Source: Haloarcula rubripromontorii (GTDB lineage: Archaea > Halobacteriota > Halobacteria > Halobacteriales > Haloarculaceae). Taken from it: a DNA stretch of 51,536 bases. The notes below the pieces were generated by a model, which was given only the letters and a program-made list of their open reading frames with translations, was not told the DNA's origin and ran no database searches. Positions 26,220 through 34,797 of the stretch are shown here, one piece after another. The stretch lies in assembly GCF_001280425.1 (NCBI RefSeq), contig NZ_LIUF01000011.1, positions 1-51,536 of the forward strand. The letters are read 5' to 3'. Positions within the stretch are counted from its first letter, which is position 1. The number at the start of each line of letters is the position of its first letter. The position numbers and the translations under genes are program-made.

Positions 26220-27512
26220 TTACTGCTCTTGTTCGGTGAGTGCGTACAGCGTATCTCCACTGCCGAGGTAGATTCGTTTATCTGCTACCGCAGGTGAGGA
26301 ATGTATTCTAGATCCAAGCTGAAAGTCCCATTCTCGGTCGCCCGTATATGTTTCGAGAGCGTGAAGATTGCCTCGTACAGTTCCGAGATAGACAGTTCCA
26401 TCAATCACTGCCGGTGACACCGGTATCGGTGAATTGAGGGGCTTATCCCAGCGTTGGTCTCCAGAATCCCCTCTTATTGCGTACACATTTCGCGTGGTAG
26501 AACTGTGATAGCTTCCAATGTACACCGAATCCTCGGTCACTGCCGGCGAACCCCATACTGGTCCCCCGGTATCGAAGGACCACTGTTGCTCACCGGTATC
26601 CACTGCTATTGCGTAGACAATTCCACCGCCCTCTCCGAAATAGACTGTATTATCTGCCACTGCCGGTGCTGAACGTATGTAACTCTCGGCTTCAACGGAC
26701 CACTGCTGGTCCCCAGTAGCAGCATCCACAGCGTAGAGATGGTAGTCTAAACTCCCGAAGAATACTCTGCCATCATATACTGCCGGAGAGGCTGTGATGT
26801 CTCCGTCAGTATGGAATGCCCATTGCTGGTCTCCAGTAGCGGCATCTATGGCATAGAGATTCGCATCATCACTTCCGATGTAAACAGTGCCCTCCGAAAC
26901 TACTGGATCCGTCTGTACTGGGCCACCTGTACTAAATGACCACTCTTCCTTGCCAGTAGCCGCATCAAGTGCATACACTGTCGTGTCGTTACTACCGATA
27001 TAAACCGTCCCGGCCACGACTGCTGGAGAAGATTCTACAGAACTATCTGTGCTGTACTCCCATTGTTTCTCACCGGTCGCAGCATTCAGCGCATAGACAC
27101 TCTCATCGTTGCTACCCACATAGACGGTCCCGTCTACAACGGCAGGCGACGAATGTATATCTTCACCTGTTTGAAAGGCCCAATATTCGCTGACTCCTCC
27201 TGAAGGACCAGATTCCGCGGTAATTCCGCTATTAGCCTGATCAGACTGGAACATTGGCCAGCCGCTGATTTCTGGTTGTTCTTCAGTTTCAGTTTCGGTC
27301 TCAGTTTCAGTCTCAGTTTCAGTCTCGGTTTCGGTATCTGTCCCTGTTCTTGGATTTTCAGTTTGTGTTCTCGTTTCTGTAGCTACTTCGTCTGTACTTG
27401 GAGTCTCCTCATTTGATGAAGAATTGTCACTTGAGGACAAACAGCCACCCATACTTCCGGCACTGGCTAAGACAAGGTAACGAAGCCATTCACGTCTTGT
27501 CCGTCGAATCAT
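26220..27512 (-). CDS. Tat-exported PQQ-like beta-propeller lipoprotein
   Basis: 430 residues from 27512. The N terminus RRTRREWLRYLVLASAGSMG followed by GC is a twin-arginine lipoprotein signal with Cys24 as the anchor. A Thr/Glu tract of about nine TE pairs (coded near 27283-27340) links it to seven or eight PQQ-type blades, each with a version of SSPAVVDGTVYVGSND and YALDAATG-QW. Such propellers scaffold protein contacts on the cell surface; BamB-like binding or quinoprotein activity cannot be decided, and no cofactor residues stand out. It diverges from the metalloprotease-like gene at 27721. Confidence 0.9.
   Translation of the reverse strand: MIRRTRREWLRYLVLASAGSMGGCLSSSDNSSSNEETPSTDEVATETRTQTENPRTGTDTETETETETETETETETEEQPEISGWPMFQSDQANSGITAESGPSGGVSEYWAFQTGEDIHSSPAVVDGTVYVGSNDESVYALNAATGEKQWEYSTDSSVESSPAVVAGTVYIGSNDTTVYALDAATGKEEWSFSTGGPVQTDPVVSEGTVYIGSDDANLYAIDAATGDQQWAFHTDGDITASPAVYDGRVFFGSLDYHLYAVDAATGDQQWSVEAESYIRSAPAVADNTVYFGEGGGIVYAIAVDTGEQQWSFDTGGPVWGSPAVTEDSVYIGSYHSSTTRNVYAIRGDSGDQRWDKPLNSPIPVSPAVIDGTVYLGTVRGNLHALETYTGDREWDFQLGSRIHSSPAVADKRIYLGSGDTLYALTEQEQ
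27283..27340 (-). repeat. Thr-Glu coding microsatellite
   Basis: Repeats of a six-base unit of the form ACYGAR code for a run of TE dipeptides in the stalk of the PQQ lipoprotein. Third positions vary, so the repeat is old or selected at the protein level. Slippage here would alter stalk length without breaking the frame. Confidence 0.8.
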
Positions 27513-27720
27513 ATAATGGACCAAGACTTCCGAGCTTTATTTTATTGTGGATATCATAAAACATTGATATGTAATCCAAAATTTACGTTGGTGATGATCT
27601 TTTCTGCGAACTCTAAAAATTACCACTATTTGTTATATATTAAGCGTGTGCTATTATTATGGGTATGGCGAATATGATATCGTACCAAGTTTTATATGGT
27701 TTTCTGATAGGGAAGGTTGT

Positions 27721-30015
27721 ATGCGACGGCCGTGTATCACGCTTTTACTCGTCGGCCTAGTGATTCTATCAGGCTGCTCAGGTTTCGGATTATCCGATTC
27801 CTCACCGGAACGAGCAATGGGTACCGCGACGGAAGCCGCTATACAAGACGATGCAACCACTGAAGCGTCAACGACGACCTCAACACCGGCACCTGTCGAC
27901 TCAGATGGTGATGGGCTTACTGACGCCCGCGAGCAGGAATTAGGAACGAATCCGCACCAGAATGATTCTGATAGTGACGGTCTGGCTGACGCTGTTGAAC
28001 TTCAACTGAATACCGATCCAACTGTCGCCGATACAGACGGCGACTCGCTTGTCGATGGCCGTGAAGTCAGCAAATACGGAACGAATCCCCGGGTAGCTGA
28101 CTCAGATCGGGATGGCCTCTCTGATTCCGCCGAGGTCGAGGGCCAATCAAACCCAACAAGGTGGGATACAGATCGGGACGGATTGAACGATCAACGCGAA
28201 GCCACGCTTGGAACGAATCCATCTCAACGAGACACGGACGGCGATGGTATTCCTGATGGTCTCGAAGTCAAGAGACCATCTATCTATCCTGATGCTGACC
28301 CACTCCGGAAAGATGTCTACGTTGAAGTAGACTATATGACCGGTAACGGGCTAAGCCGGAACGATTATAACACAGAAGAGGTTGTGGAAGAATTTGCAAC
28401 CGCACCGGTTACAAATCCGGACGGGACGGAAGGAATCGCTCTACATATACGGTATGATGAGGCTGTCCCGTATCGTGATGGAATCTACTTCAGCTCGGTA
28501 TCTCGGAATGAGAAGCTCAATAACTTTGACGCATATGAAGCCAAATTCCGCGATTTTGAACGAAAGGGATACCACTATGCTCTCGGTGTAAACGATCTTC
28601 AACGAAGCAACGCGGATGCCATGAGGCTTGGCGGAATGGCGGGCGTTGGCAAGTTTGCGTTCGAACCGGACCAGTCGGTATTCGCTCACGAACTCGGCCA
28701 CTCTCTTGGATTGAAGGAATTCCGTGGTGTCGACTCGGAAAAGATACCTTACAGCGAATATCCCAGTGTTATGAGCTACAATGCCCCTAATGACGCGGTC
28801 GGATACGCCACAGGGGATGAATCAGGCACTTCTCAGAACGATTGGAGTGTGATTACAAACTCGATGGGGCGGGGTCTGGATACGAATGGAGTCCGTGCTC
28901 GATGTGTCAATCCCGAGTTCGCGGGTGGAGTCGGTACCGAATCGAATCCATATGAAGTAGAGACGGTCGGCCAACTGAGTTGTATCCGTGCTGACCTAGA
29001 TGCCAATTACGAACTGACAGCAGATATCAATGCGGCTGGTCGTACCGGCTTCAGGTCAATCGGTGGGTATGGGTCGGTGTTCCGAGGCACACTTGATGGG
29101 AATGGCCACGCGATTCGGAACCTTACTCTCCGGCAACCTCACCGAGGCTCAGTTGCACTATTTGGTGTGACCGGAGGGACGATACATGATCTTCGTATTA
29201 CCGATGCAGACGTGGTCGCGAAAGAGTCGGTTGCCATCCTTGCTCACGAGAACCGAGGAGTGATTCGAAACGTGACCGTTACTGGAACGGTTAGTGGGTC
29301 TCCAACCGATGCCGGATACGGTGGCAGTAACATCGGTGGGGTGGTTGTGACCAATGGAGACTCAACTGGGAACCGGTATAAGACTGACACCGACGCAAAA
29401 CTCGTTCGTGTGAAATCAAACGTGAATGTGACCGGCAAGGGTGCTGGAGGGGTGGCTGTGGTAAACACCGGCCGGATCGTTCAATCCGCAGCTCTCGGCG
29501 ATGTCAATGGTGCCTTTGTTGGGAACCCTGGCGAAATCGGCGGCCTTGTTGGAACCAATGTCGGACGAATTAACCAGTCGTTCGCGACTGGAAACGTAAC
29601 CGGTGGGTGGAAGGTGGGGGGTCTTGCTGGAGTCCACGCTCGCGGGCGTATTACCGATTCATTCGCGAACGGCACAGTCCATGGCCATCACCGTACTATC
29701 GGCGGTCTCATCGGTCACAATATGCAGGGCGGGACGATAGACCGAGCCTATTCGGCCAGCCGAGTCACCACCAGTGAGAACCCACCACAGGTGGGCGGTG
29801 TCATCGGTAAGATGGACGGCGGTACCGTTACAAACACCTATTGGAATGTTTCACGGTCAGGTGTCGAACAGGCTGTTGGAGATGGATCTGCCGATATCTT
29901 TCGTGCGAACACGCGTGAAAAGCTGTCGGGATTAGACTTTGAAGCAGTCTGGCAATCGACTAGTGGCAACCCAACCTTGCAGTGGGCTTCGGAAACACGA
30001 CTCCCACCGACGTAG
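27721..30015 (+). CDS. Surface lipoprotein: TSP3-like repeats, metzincin-like protease, GLUG repeats
   Basis: 764 residues from the ATG at 27721, which gives a clean lipoprotein signal MRRPCITLLLVGLVILSGC with Cys19. Residues about 60-190 hold calcium-binding DxDxDGLxD repeats (SDGDGLTDAREQELGTNP and five like it). HELGHSLG at 323-330 is a zinc-protease motif, followed by the Met-turn-like PSVMSYN; the third ligand position holds Glu where metzincins have His. From about 400 onward are GLUG-type repeats (GGLVGTNVGRINQSFATGNV) forming a beta-helix. It is probably a calcium-stabilised, anchored surface protease or adhesin. A longer frame upstream lacks a signal. The microprotein follows after 26 bp. 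Confidence 0.88.
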   Translation: MRRPCITLLLVGLVILSGCSGFGLSDSSPERAMGTATEAAIQDDATTEASTTTSTPAPVDSDGDGLTDAREQELGTNPHQNDSDSDGLADAVELQLNTDPTVADTDGDSLVDGREVSKYGTNPRVADSDRDGLSDSAEVEGQSNPTRWDTDRDGLNDQREATLGTNPSQRDTDGDGIPDGLEVKRPSIYPDADPLRKDVYVEVDYMTGNGLSRNDYNTEEVVEEFATAPVTNPDGTEGIALHIRYDEAVPYRDGIYFSSVSRNEKLNNFDAYEAKFRDFERKGYHYALGVNDLQRSNADAMRLGGMAGVGKFAFEPDQSVFAHELGHSLGLKEFRGVDSEKIPYSEYPSVMSYNAPNDAVGYATGDESGTSQNDWSVITNSMGRGLDTNGVRARCVNPEFAGGVGTESNPYEVETVGQLSCIRADLDANYELTADINAAGRTGFRSIGGYGSVFRGTLDGNGHAIRNLTLRQPHRGSVALFGVTGGTIHDLRITDADVVAKESVAILAHENRGVIRNVTVTGTVSGSPTDAGYGGSNIGGVVVTNGDSTGNRYKTDTDAKLVRVKSNVNVTGKGAGGVAVVNTGRIVQSAALGDVNGAFVGNPGEIGGLVGTNVGRINQSFATGNVTGGWKVGGLAGVHARGRITDSFANGTVHGHHRTIGGLIGHNMQGGTIDRAYSASRVTTSENPPQVGGVIGKMDGGTVTNTYWNVSRSGVEQAVGDGSADIFRANTREKLSGLDFEAVWQSTSGNPTLQWASETRLPPT

Positions 30016-30041
30016 CAGGTCAAGACTCCACGAAATCACGT

Positions 30042-30146
30042 ATGATTGGGATAGGGACGCTCATTATCGCGGTTACAGTCATTGTAACGATGGCACTGAC
30101 TCTTGGTCTGCTACTTCGCTTACTGAGAGATGCTGATGGACTCTGA
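30042..30146 (+). CDS. Single-span membrane microprotein, copy 2 (34 aa)
   Basis: ATG start; encodes IGIGTLIIAVTVIVTMAL then TLGLLLRLLRDADGL. It is 29/34 identical to copy 1 at 2977 and the same length, with ten silent codon differences. The last 16 residues are identical, which singles out the basic-acidic tail as important. It lies 26 bp after the metzincin-like gene and may be co-transcribed with it. Predicted to be a single helix in the membrane; possible roles are a partner or assembly factor for surface proteins, or a small toxin-like peptide. Confidence 0.78.
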   Translation: MIGIGTLIIAVTVIVTMALTLGLLLRLLRDADGL

Positions 30147-30199
30147 GAATCGGTTGGCTCTACAGGCCGACCGCCCGCAAACTACTCACTAAGGGCCGA

Positions 30200-30431
30200 C
30201 CGCTGTTTCTCGGCGTCGACGGCGAGGGTGCCGCCCACTACTGTGACAGCTACGAGTTCGCCGTGCTGTTGTTTCGGCTGATGGCGACGCAGAGAAAGTC
30301 GAGCTGGCAGCGGCGCCCGTCGAGACACTCGGGCAGTGGTGCGAGTATACGCGTTCCGAGCGCGGTTGGGACATCGGCCCGCATGTCGGTGGGTCGTTGG
30401 TTGGGGACCTTGTTCGGGCGGTGGAAGCATG
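30200..30431 (+). pseudogene. Decayed copy of cassette gene 1
   Basis: The DNA aligns with 25726-25970. The copy has lost one base near 30262 (GCCGTG-CTGTTG against GCTGTGGCTGTTG), which shifts the frame inside FAVAVV. In the corrected frame it continues as WCEYTRSERGWDIGPHVGG to a stop overlapping the next ATG. It is a pseudogene, about 80% identical to the intact copy by eye. Confidence 0.75.
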
Positions 30432-30611
30432 AGCGAGGTTTCGGTCGTCGACGCGAATGGCTTCGTCTACGAGCCCGTGCGTGGTCCCAAGCGGAAGATC
30501 GAGTTCGAGCCGCGGAGCGATGGTGGGTTCGAGCGTATCGAGGCCGTTTAGAATGGGTGTCAGTGGCGAGTCACCGGCCGGGAGGTTGTGACGACGATGC
30601 GACGGATTTGA
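30429..30611 (+). pseudogene. Decayed copy of cassette gene 2 (nonsense codon)
   Basis: It encodes NGFVYEPVRGPKRKIEFEPR like the intact copy at 25967, but the Trp codon of EAVW is TAG at 30549-30551. After the stop the frame still reads NGCQWRVTGREVVTTMRRI. A single TGG to TAG change thus inactivates it. Downstream, 30612-30920 has no convincing gene. Confidence 0.8.
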
Positions 30612-30920
30612 GCGTTTGGCAGCCTGTTTTCACCGTGAAGAGTCAGAAACGACTGGTCAGTAGATGTGCGAGTTGAGCACCGCGACATCTACCAATCTCG
30701 GGTGATGTTCGTAGAGTACGGTTGGCGAGTGCGACTATCGCCTTGGCACACACTCGTGTCGCCTTTCGGTTAGTAGGTCTGTATTCAGCTCTCAGTCCGG
30801 AGTTCTTCGAGCCGGCCGACAGTAGGTGTCGATGAATCCGACAGTCGCGCTAGGTTTGGCAATGCTCCCTGTCTGTGTGCGGGACAGTCTGCTTGATTGA
30901 TGCCGGCCCGAGATGCCTGC

Positions 30921-31322
30921 TCAGTCCTGTTCCTGCACCAACTCGCCGACGAGTTCGTATCGCGTGACGTCGCTGACCTGGGTTCCGAGCTGGAACTGGA
31001 ACGCAACGGAGTCGCCGGCGGCGATCGGTTCCACGGGCTGGACGCCGGACCGGTGGAGCGTCCTACCGGCGCCATCGAGAAACGTACAGGAGAGCTTCGG
31101 GACCTCACCGTCGGGCGTAACTGGCTCCGAGCCCGTGTTCTCGGCGGTGACGTCGACGAGCAGACGAGTGCCGGAGGGCGTTCCCTGGATGGCGTGTTCG
31201 AAGGCGATGGACAACGGCGTGTCGTTGCTGACGACCGCGCCGCTGACGGTCGAACCTCCACAGCCGGCCAGCAGCATCCCCAGGCCGCCCGCGACGGACC
31301 CGAGGACTCGACGTCGGTGCAT
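30921..31322 (-). CDS. Small Tat-type lipoprotein
   Basis: 133 residues from the ATG at 31322. HRRRVLGSVAGGLGMLLAGC is a twin-arginine lipoprotein signal with Cys21. The mature part is one beta-sandwich-like domain (LLVDVTAENTGSEPVTPDGE, VAFQFQLGTQVSDVTRYELV), like many haloarchaeal surface lipoproteins of the DUF4352/FxLYD kind. Function unknown. It is the last leftward gene of the phn island, 62 bp after the HAD gene, and may not belong to that operon. Confidence 0.8.
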   Translation of the reverse strand: MHRRRVLGSVAGGLGMLLAGCGGSTVSGAVVSNDTPLSIAFEHAIQGTPSGTRLLVDVTAENTGSEPVTPDGEVPKLSCTFLDGAGRTLHRSGVQPVEPIAAGDSVAFQFQLGTQVSDVTRYELVGELVQEQD

Positions 31323-31384
31323 ACCGTAGCCCCTGACGGACTCGGTATCAACGTACCGTCCGGAGAGTCCGGACCTGGGGCCAG

Positions 31385-32056
31385 TCACGCGCCGAGCCGG
31401 TCGAGTAGCGCCCGCAAGTCGGACACCTCGAAGGTCGGCTCGGCCGAGAGGTCGACGTCGGCGACGTGGAGCCGGCGGAGGTACGCCGAGTCGATGCCCG
31501 CCCGCGTGGCGGCGACGACGTCCTTCTCGCTGTCGCCGACGTACAGCGCGTCGGTCGTCCCGAGGTCGGCCAGCGCGGCCTCGAGGTAGTCCGGTTCGGG
31601 CTTTCGTCGGGCCGCGCCGGCGAGCGTCGGCGCCCGACCGCGGGCCGACTCGAAGCGGTCGCCGATAGCGTGGTGGGCGAGGAGGTACTCGACGGTGGCG
31701 TGCTGGTTGTTGCTCACCAGGGCCAGCGGGCGGTCGAGATCGCGAATTGCGGCCACGTCGTCGTACAGCGACTTCCCACCGTCGCGGACGTGGGCCTGCT
31801 GGGCGAGGCTGGCGGTCAGTTCGCGCTGGTGCCAGAACGCTTCGGGGTCGAGACCGTGGTCGCGGGCCGCCTCGACCGGGACGAAGTCCTCGGCGACGGT
31901 CCGCTCGGCGAAGCCCCGGTCGATCTCGACGCCGAACGCCGCGAAGGTGTCGACGACAGCATCGACCAGCACCGCGCGGTCGGTCGGCTCGACGACGACG
32001 CCGTCCATGTCGAAGACGACGGCCTCGTACGCGCACGAACGACCCCGCTCAGGCAT
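31385..32056 (-). CDS. HAD-superfamily phosphatase
   Basis: 223 residues. Motif I FDMDGVV gives D16 (nucleophile) and D18 (acid/base), motif II is LVSNNQ, motif III Lys is in RRKPEPDYLEAAL, and motif IV is YVGDSEKDV. A helical cap lies between motifs I and II, as in phosphoglycolate-phosphatase-like members. It overlaps the TIM-barrel gene by eight bases, so it is translated as part of the C-P lyase operon. With phnN missing, it may remove phosphate from a ribose phosphate made by the pathway; that is inference. Confidence 0.88.
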   Translation of the reverse strand: MPERGRSCAYEAVVFDMDGVVVEPTDRAVLVDAVVDTFAAFGVEIDRGFAERTVAEDFVPVEAARDHGLDPEAFWHQRELTASLAQQAHVRDGGKSLYDDVAAIRDLDRPLALVSNNQHATVEYLLAHHAIGDRFESARGRAPTLAGAARRKPEPDYLEAALADLGTTDALYVGDSEKDVVAATRAGIDSAYLRRLHVADVDLSAEPTFEVSDLRALLDRLGA

Positions 32057-32858
32057 CGCTCACCAGTCGCGTCTCCGGCGCGGTCGGTTCGGCGCCCACC
32101 GAGCGAGCGATGTCGGGCAGGGACTTCGTCTCGAAGACGAAGTAGTCCGCGGGCACCGCCTCACGGACCGACCCGTGGTCGACGAGTGGTTCGTGCTCGT
32201 CGGCGGTGCCGTCGTTGTCGTGGAGGTGGCACACCCGGATACGGTCGCCGAAGCGGTCGACGAACGCCCGCCAGTCGTGGCCGTTGACCTTCGCGTGGCC
32301 CACGTCCAGCGTCACGCCGAAGTACTTCGGCGTCACATCCACCTCCTCGAGGACGGCCGCGAGGTCGCCGGGGGTCGTCGTGTAGCGCCGTTTCGCGTCG
32401 CTCTCGGGCTGGTTCTCCAGGCAGAGCGGGACGCCCACGAGCTGGGCGTACTCCGCGCACTCGGCGAGGGACTGCAGCGCATTTTCGTGAGCCGTCGAGC
32501 GGACCCACTCGGGGTAGCGACGGGGGACCGAGCCGCCGTGGACGACGACGGCGCCCGCGCCGGCGGTGGCGGCGTAGTCGATGGTCCGCTTGACTTGGGC
32601 GACCGACGCCCGACGGGAGGCCTCGTTGAAGCTCCCGAGGTTCCAGTCGCGGAACGGGGCGTGGTAGGTGACCGAGACGCCGTAGTCGTCGGCGAGGTCC
32701 CGGACGCGCTCGGGGTCGGGGGCGTCGGGATGGCCGTGGAGGTACTCGCGCTTGAACTCGACGTGGTCCAGTCCCAGACCCGTGATATAGTCGAGGAACT
32801 CCGGGACGCTCGCGCCGAAGCGGATGTCCATCGCCGCGCCGAGTCGCGGGTCGGTCAT
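32049..32858 (-). CDS. TIM-barrel sugar-phosphate isomerase/epimerase-like protein
   Basis: 269 residues of the AP endonuclease 2 / xylose isomerase-like barrel. Metal ligands are expected around VVVHGGSVPRRY, CLENQPESD, VTLDVGHAKVNGHD, CHLHDNDGTADEHEPL and YFVFETKS; the set of His, Glu and Asp residues is complete by eye. Members isomerise sugar phosphates or cut phosphodiesters. It overlaps phnM by ATGA and the HAD gene by eight bases. The start at 32858 is chosen because the longer frame lies antisense within phnM. It may replace PhnP, the cyclic-phosphate hydrolase, which is absent here. Confidence 0.85.
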   Translation of the reverse strand: MTDPRLGAAMDIRFGASVPEFLDYITGLGLDHVEFKREYLHGHPDAPDPERVRDLADDYGVSVTYHAPFRDWNLGSFNEASRRASVAQVKRTIDYAATAGAGAVVVHGGSVPRRYPEWVRSTAHENALQSLAECAEYAQLVGVPLCLENQPESDAKRRYTTTPGDLAAVLEEVDVTPKYFGVTLDVGHAKVNGHDWRAFVDRFGDRIRVCHLHDNDGTADEHEPLVDHGSVREAVPADYFVFETKSLPDIARSVGAEPTAPETRLVSDA

Positions 32859-34054
32859 CGCTGCCCTCCGATCGCGGCGTCGGCCCGGTAGACGGGGTTG
32901 CCGTCGACGATTGCCTGGGTCACCGTCGGCGTGGGCTCGTCGTCGACGACGACGAGGTCGGCGCGCTGTTCGGGTGCGAGCCGACCGCGCTCCGAGAGTC
33001 CGACGGCGTCGGCGGGGTTGGCCGTCACACGGCGGACCCGCTCGGGAAGGGCTTCGCCGGTGTCGACGAACGCCGCGGCCAGCAGGGATGGCGGGTGGTA
33101 GTCCGCGACGAGCGTGTCGACGACGCCCGCCTCGATGGCGTCGGCCGTCGCGAGGTTGCCCCACTGGCTCTCGCCGCGGACGAGGTTGGGCGCGCCCATC
33201 GCGGTGTGCATCCCCCGCTCGGTGGCCCGCTGGGCCGTCTCCAGGGTGATGGGGTACTCCGTGATGTCGACGCCGGTGTCGGCCAGTCGGTCGACCTCCG
33301 CGGGGTCCTCGTCGTCGTGGGAGGCGGTAACGATGCCGGCGTCGTGGGCGTGTTCGACGACGTGCGTGACGCGCTCGCGGACCGTCGCCATCGGCACATC
33401 ACAGCGCTTCTCGATCATCTCCTCGGCCTCCTCGGCGGTGTGGTTGGCCGACTCTTCGTAGTACTGGCGGAACGAGTCGATGTCGCGGAACTGCCCCTTG
33501 CCGGGGATGTGGCTCATCACCGAGACGAGGTCGGCGTCGCCGTTGTCGACGACCTCCAGGACGCCGTCGACGCACTCGGGCTGGGTGACCTCACAGCGGG
33601 CGTGCAGGCGGTGGTCCGCCAGCAGGTCGTCGGCATCGGTGATGGCGTCGGTGAGGTCGGCGGCCAGCTCCGGCGAGCGGTTCTCGGACTCGTCGAGCTC
33701 GAAGGAGATGGCGTGGAACTTCGTCGTGATGCCCGCTGCGAGGTTGCTCCGGTCGGCCGCGGCCAGCGCCATCGGCGTCGCCATCCGGGCACCCGAACGC
33801 GGGTGGAGGTGGTTCTCGATATCGTCGCCGTGGAGGTCGATGAGTCCCGGCATGACGTAGCGGCCGTCGGCGTCGACGACCGTCTCGGCCTCGGTTTCTA
33901 CGTCACCGACGGCGACGATGCGGTCGCCCTCGACGCGGACGCCGCCCTCGACGACGCTGTCGGGGGTGACGATTCGGCCGTCGATGACGACGAGTGAGTT
34001 GGTCGCGGCGGTCTCCGGGCCCGCGGTCCGGCTGCCGGTCGTAGAGGCCGTCAT
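32855..34054 (-). CDS. phnM: PhnM, ribose 1-methylphosphonate 5-triphosphate diphosphatase
   Basis: 399 residues of the amidohydrolase superfamily. PhnM removes diphosphate from alpha-D-ribose 1-methylphosphonate 5-triphosphate ahead of C-P bond cleavage. PGLIDLHGDDIENHLHPRSG marks the first metal ligands, GITTKFHAISFE and VSVMSHIPGKGQF follow, DAGIVTASHDDEDP supplies further His/Asp ligands, and VADYHPPSLLAAAF lies near the end. It starts at 34054, overlapping the phnL stop by four bases; an upstream extension of the frame runs antisense through phnL and is not coding. Confidence 0.95.
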   Translation of the reverse strand: MTASTTGSRTAGPETAATNSLVVIDGRIVTPDSVVEGGVRVEGDRIVAVGDVETEAETVVDADGRYVMPGLIDLHGDDIENHLHPRSGARMATPMALAAADRSNLAAGITTKFHAISFELDESENRSPELAADLTDAITDADDLLADHRLHARCEVTQPECVDGVLEVVDNGDADLVSVMSHIPGKGQFRDIDSFRQYYEESANHTAEEAEEMIEKRCDVPMATVRERVTHVVEHAHDAGIVTASHDDEDPAEVDRLADTGVDITEYPITLETAQRATERGMHTAMGAPNLVRGESQWGNLATADAIEAGVVDTLVADYHPPSLLAAAFVDTGEALPERVRRVTANPADAVGLSERGRLAPEQRADLVVVDDEPTPTVTQAIVDGNPVYRADAAIGGQR

Positions 34055-34797
34055 CCGACCACCGCTCCCTCGTACGCCTCGATTGGAACGATCCCCTGGA
34101 GCGCCCCGTTGCCGAGTACGACCACGCGGTCCGCGACGGCCTCGATGACGGCGGTGTTGTGGAACACGCCGACGACGGTGGTGCCGTCGTCCAGGTACTC
34201 CCGCAGAAGGTCGATGGCGGCCTGCCGAGTCTCGGGGTCGAGCGCGCTGGTCGGCTCGTCCAGCAGCAGGAGGTCCGGCTTGGGCGCAAGCGCCTGCGCG
34301 AGGTTCACCCGCTGGCGCTCGCCGCCGGAGAAGGTCGCGGGGTAGGCCTCCCACAGCTCCTCTGGCAGGTGCAGTCGTTCGAGCAGGTCACGGGCCTGCT
34401 CACGGGCCTCGTCTGTCGAGAGGCCCTGCTCGCGCAGCGGCCGGGCGACGACGTCCACCGCCGGGACGCGGGGAATCTCGTCGAGGAACTGCGAGGTGTA
34501 GCCGATGGCCTCGTCGCGCAGTCGGATGACGGTTCGGTCGTCGCACGACGCGAGGTCGACGGCTTCGCGACGCTCGCCGTCCGCGCCGTGGTAGACGATG
34601 CGGCCCTCGGTGGGGTCGTAGGTCCGGTAGAGGCACTTCAGCAGCGAGGACTTGCCGCTGCCGGATTCACCGACGACCGCGAGGAACTCCCCCTCGCGGA
34701 CGTCGAACGATACGTCCGAGAGCCCGGTGACTTGCGTGTCGCCGAGCACGTGCATGTCGAAGGTCTTCGAGAGGCCGTCGACGGTGATTACTGTCAT
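34051..34797 (-). CDS. phnL: PhnL, ABC-type subunit of C-P lyase
   Basis: 248 residues of an ABC ATPase with Walker A GESGSGKSS, signature FSGGERQRV and Walker B LLLLDEPTSALD. PhnL acts with PhnG, PhnH and PhnI in joining ATP-derived ribose triphosphate to the phosphonate, and is not a transport ATPase. The YTSQFLDEIPRVPAVDVV Q-loop region fits PhnL. It overlaps phnK by ATGA and phnM by ATGA. Confidence 0.94.
   Translation of the reverse strand: MTVITVDGLSKTFDMHVLGDTQVTGLSDVSFDVREGEFLAVVGESGSGKSSLLKCLYRTYDPTEGRIVYHGADGERREAVDLASCDDRTVIRLRDEAIGYTSQFLDEIPRVPAVDVVARPLREQGLSTDEAREQARDLLERLHLPEELWEAYPATFSGGERQRVNLAQALAPKPDLLLLDEPTSALDPETRQAAIDLLREYLDDGTTVVGVFHNTAVIEAVADRVVVLGNGALQGIVPIEAYEGAVVG

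Noticed and set aside
32859-33164. N-terminal extension of the TIM-barrel frame into phnM
   Set aside because: The extension is Arg-rich and overlaps phnM in another frame; the family start fits 32858.
31466-33997. Several long plus-strand frames opposite the HAD, TIM-barrel and phnM genes
   Set aside because: They are antisense to genes with intact catalytic motifs and show no recognisable domain.
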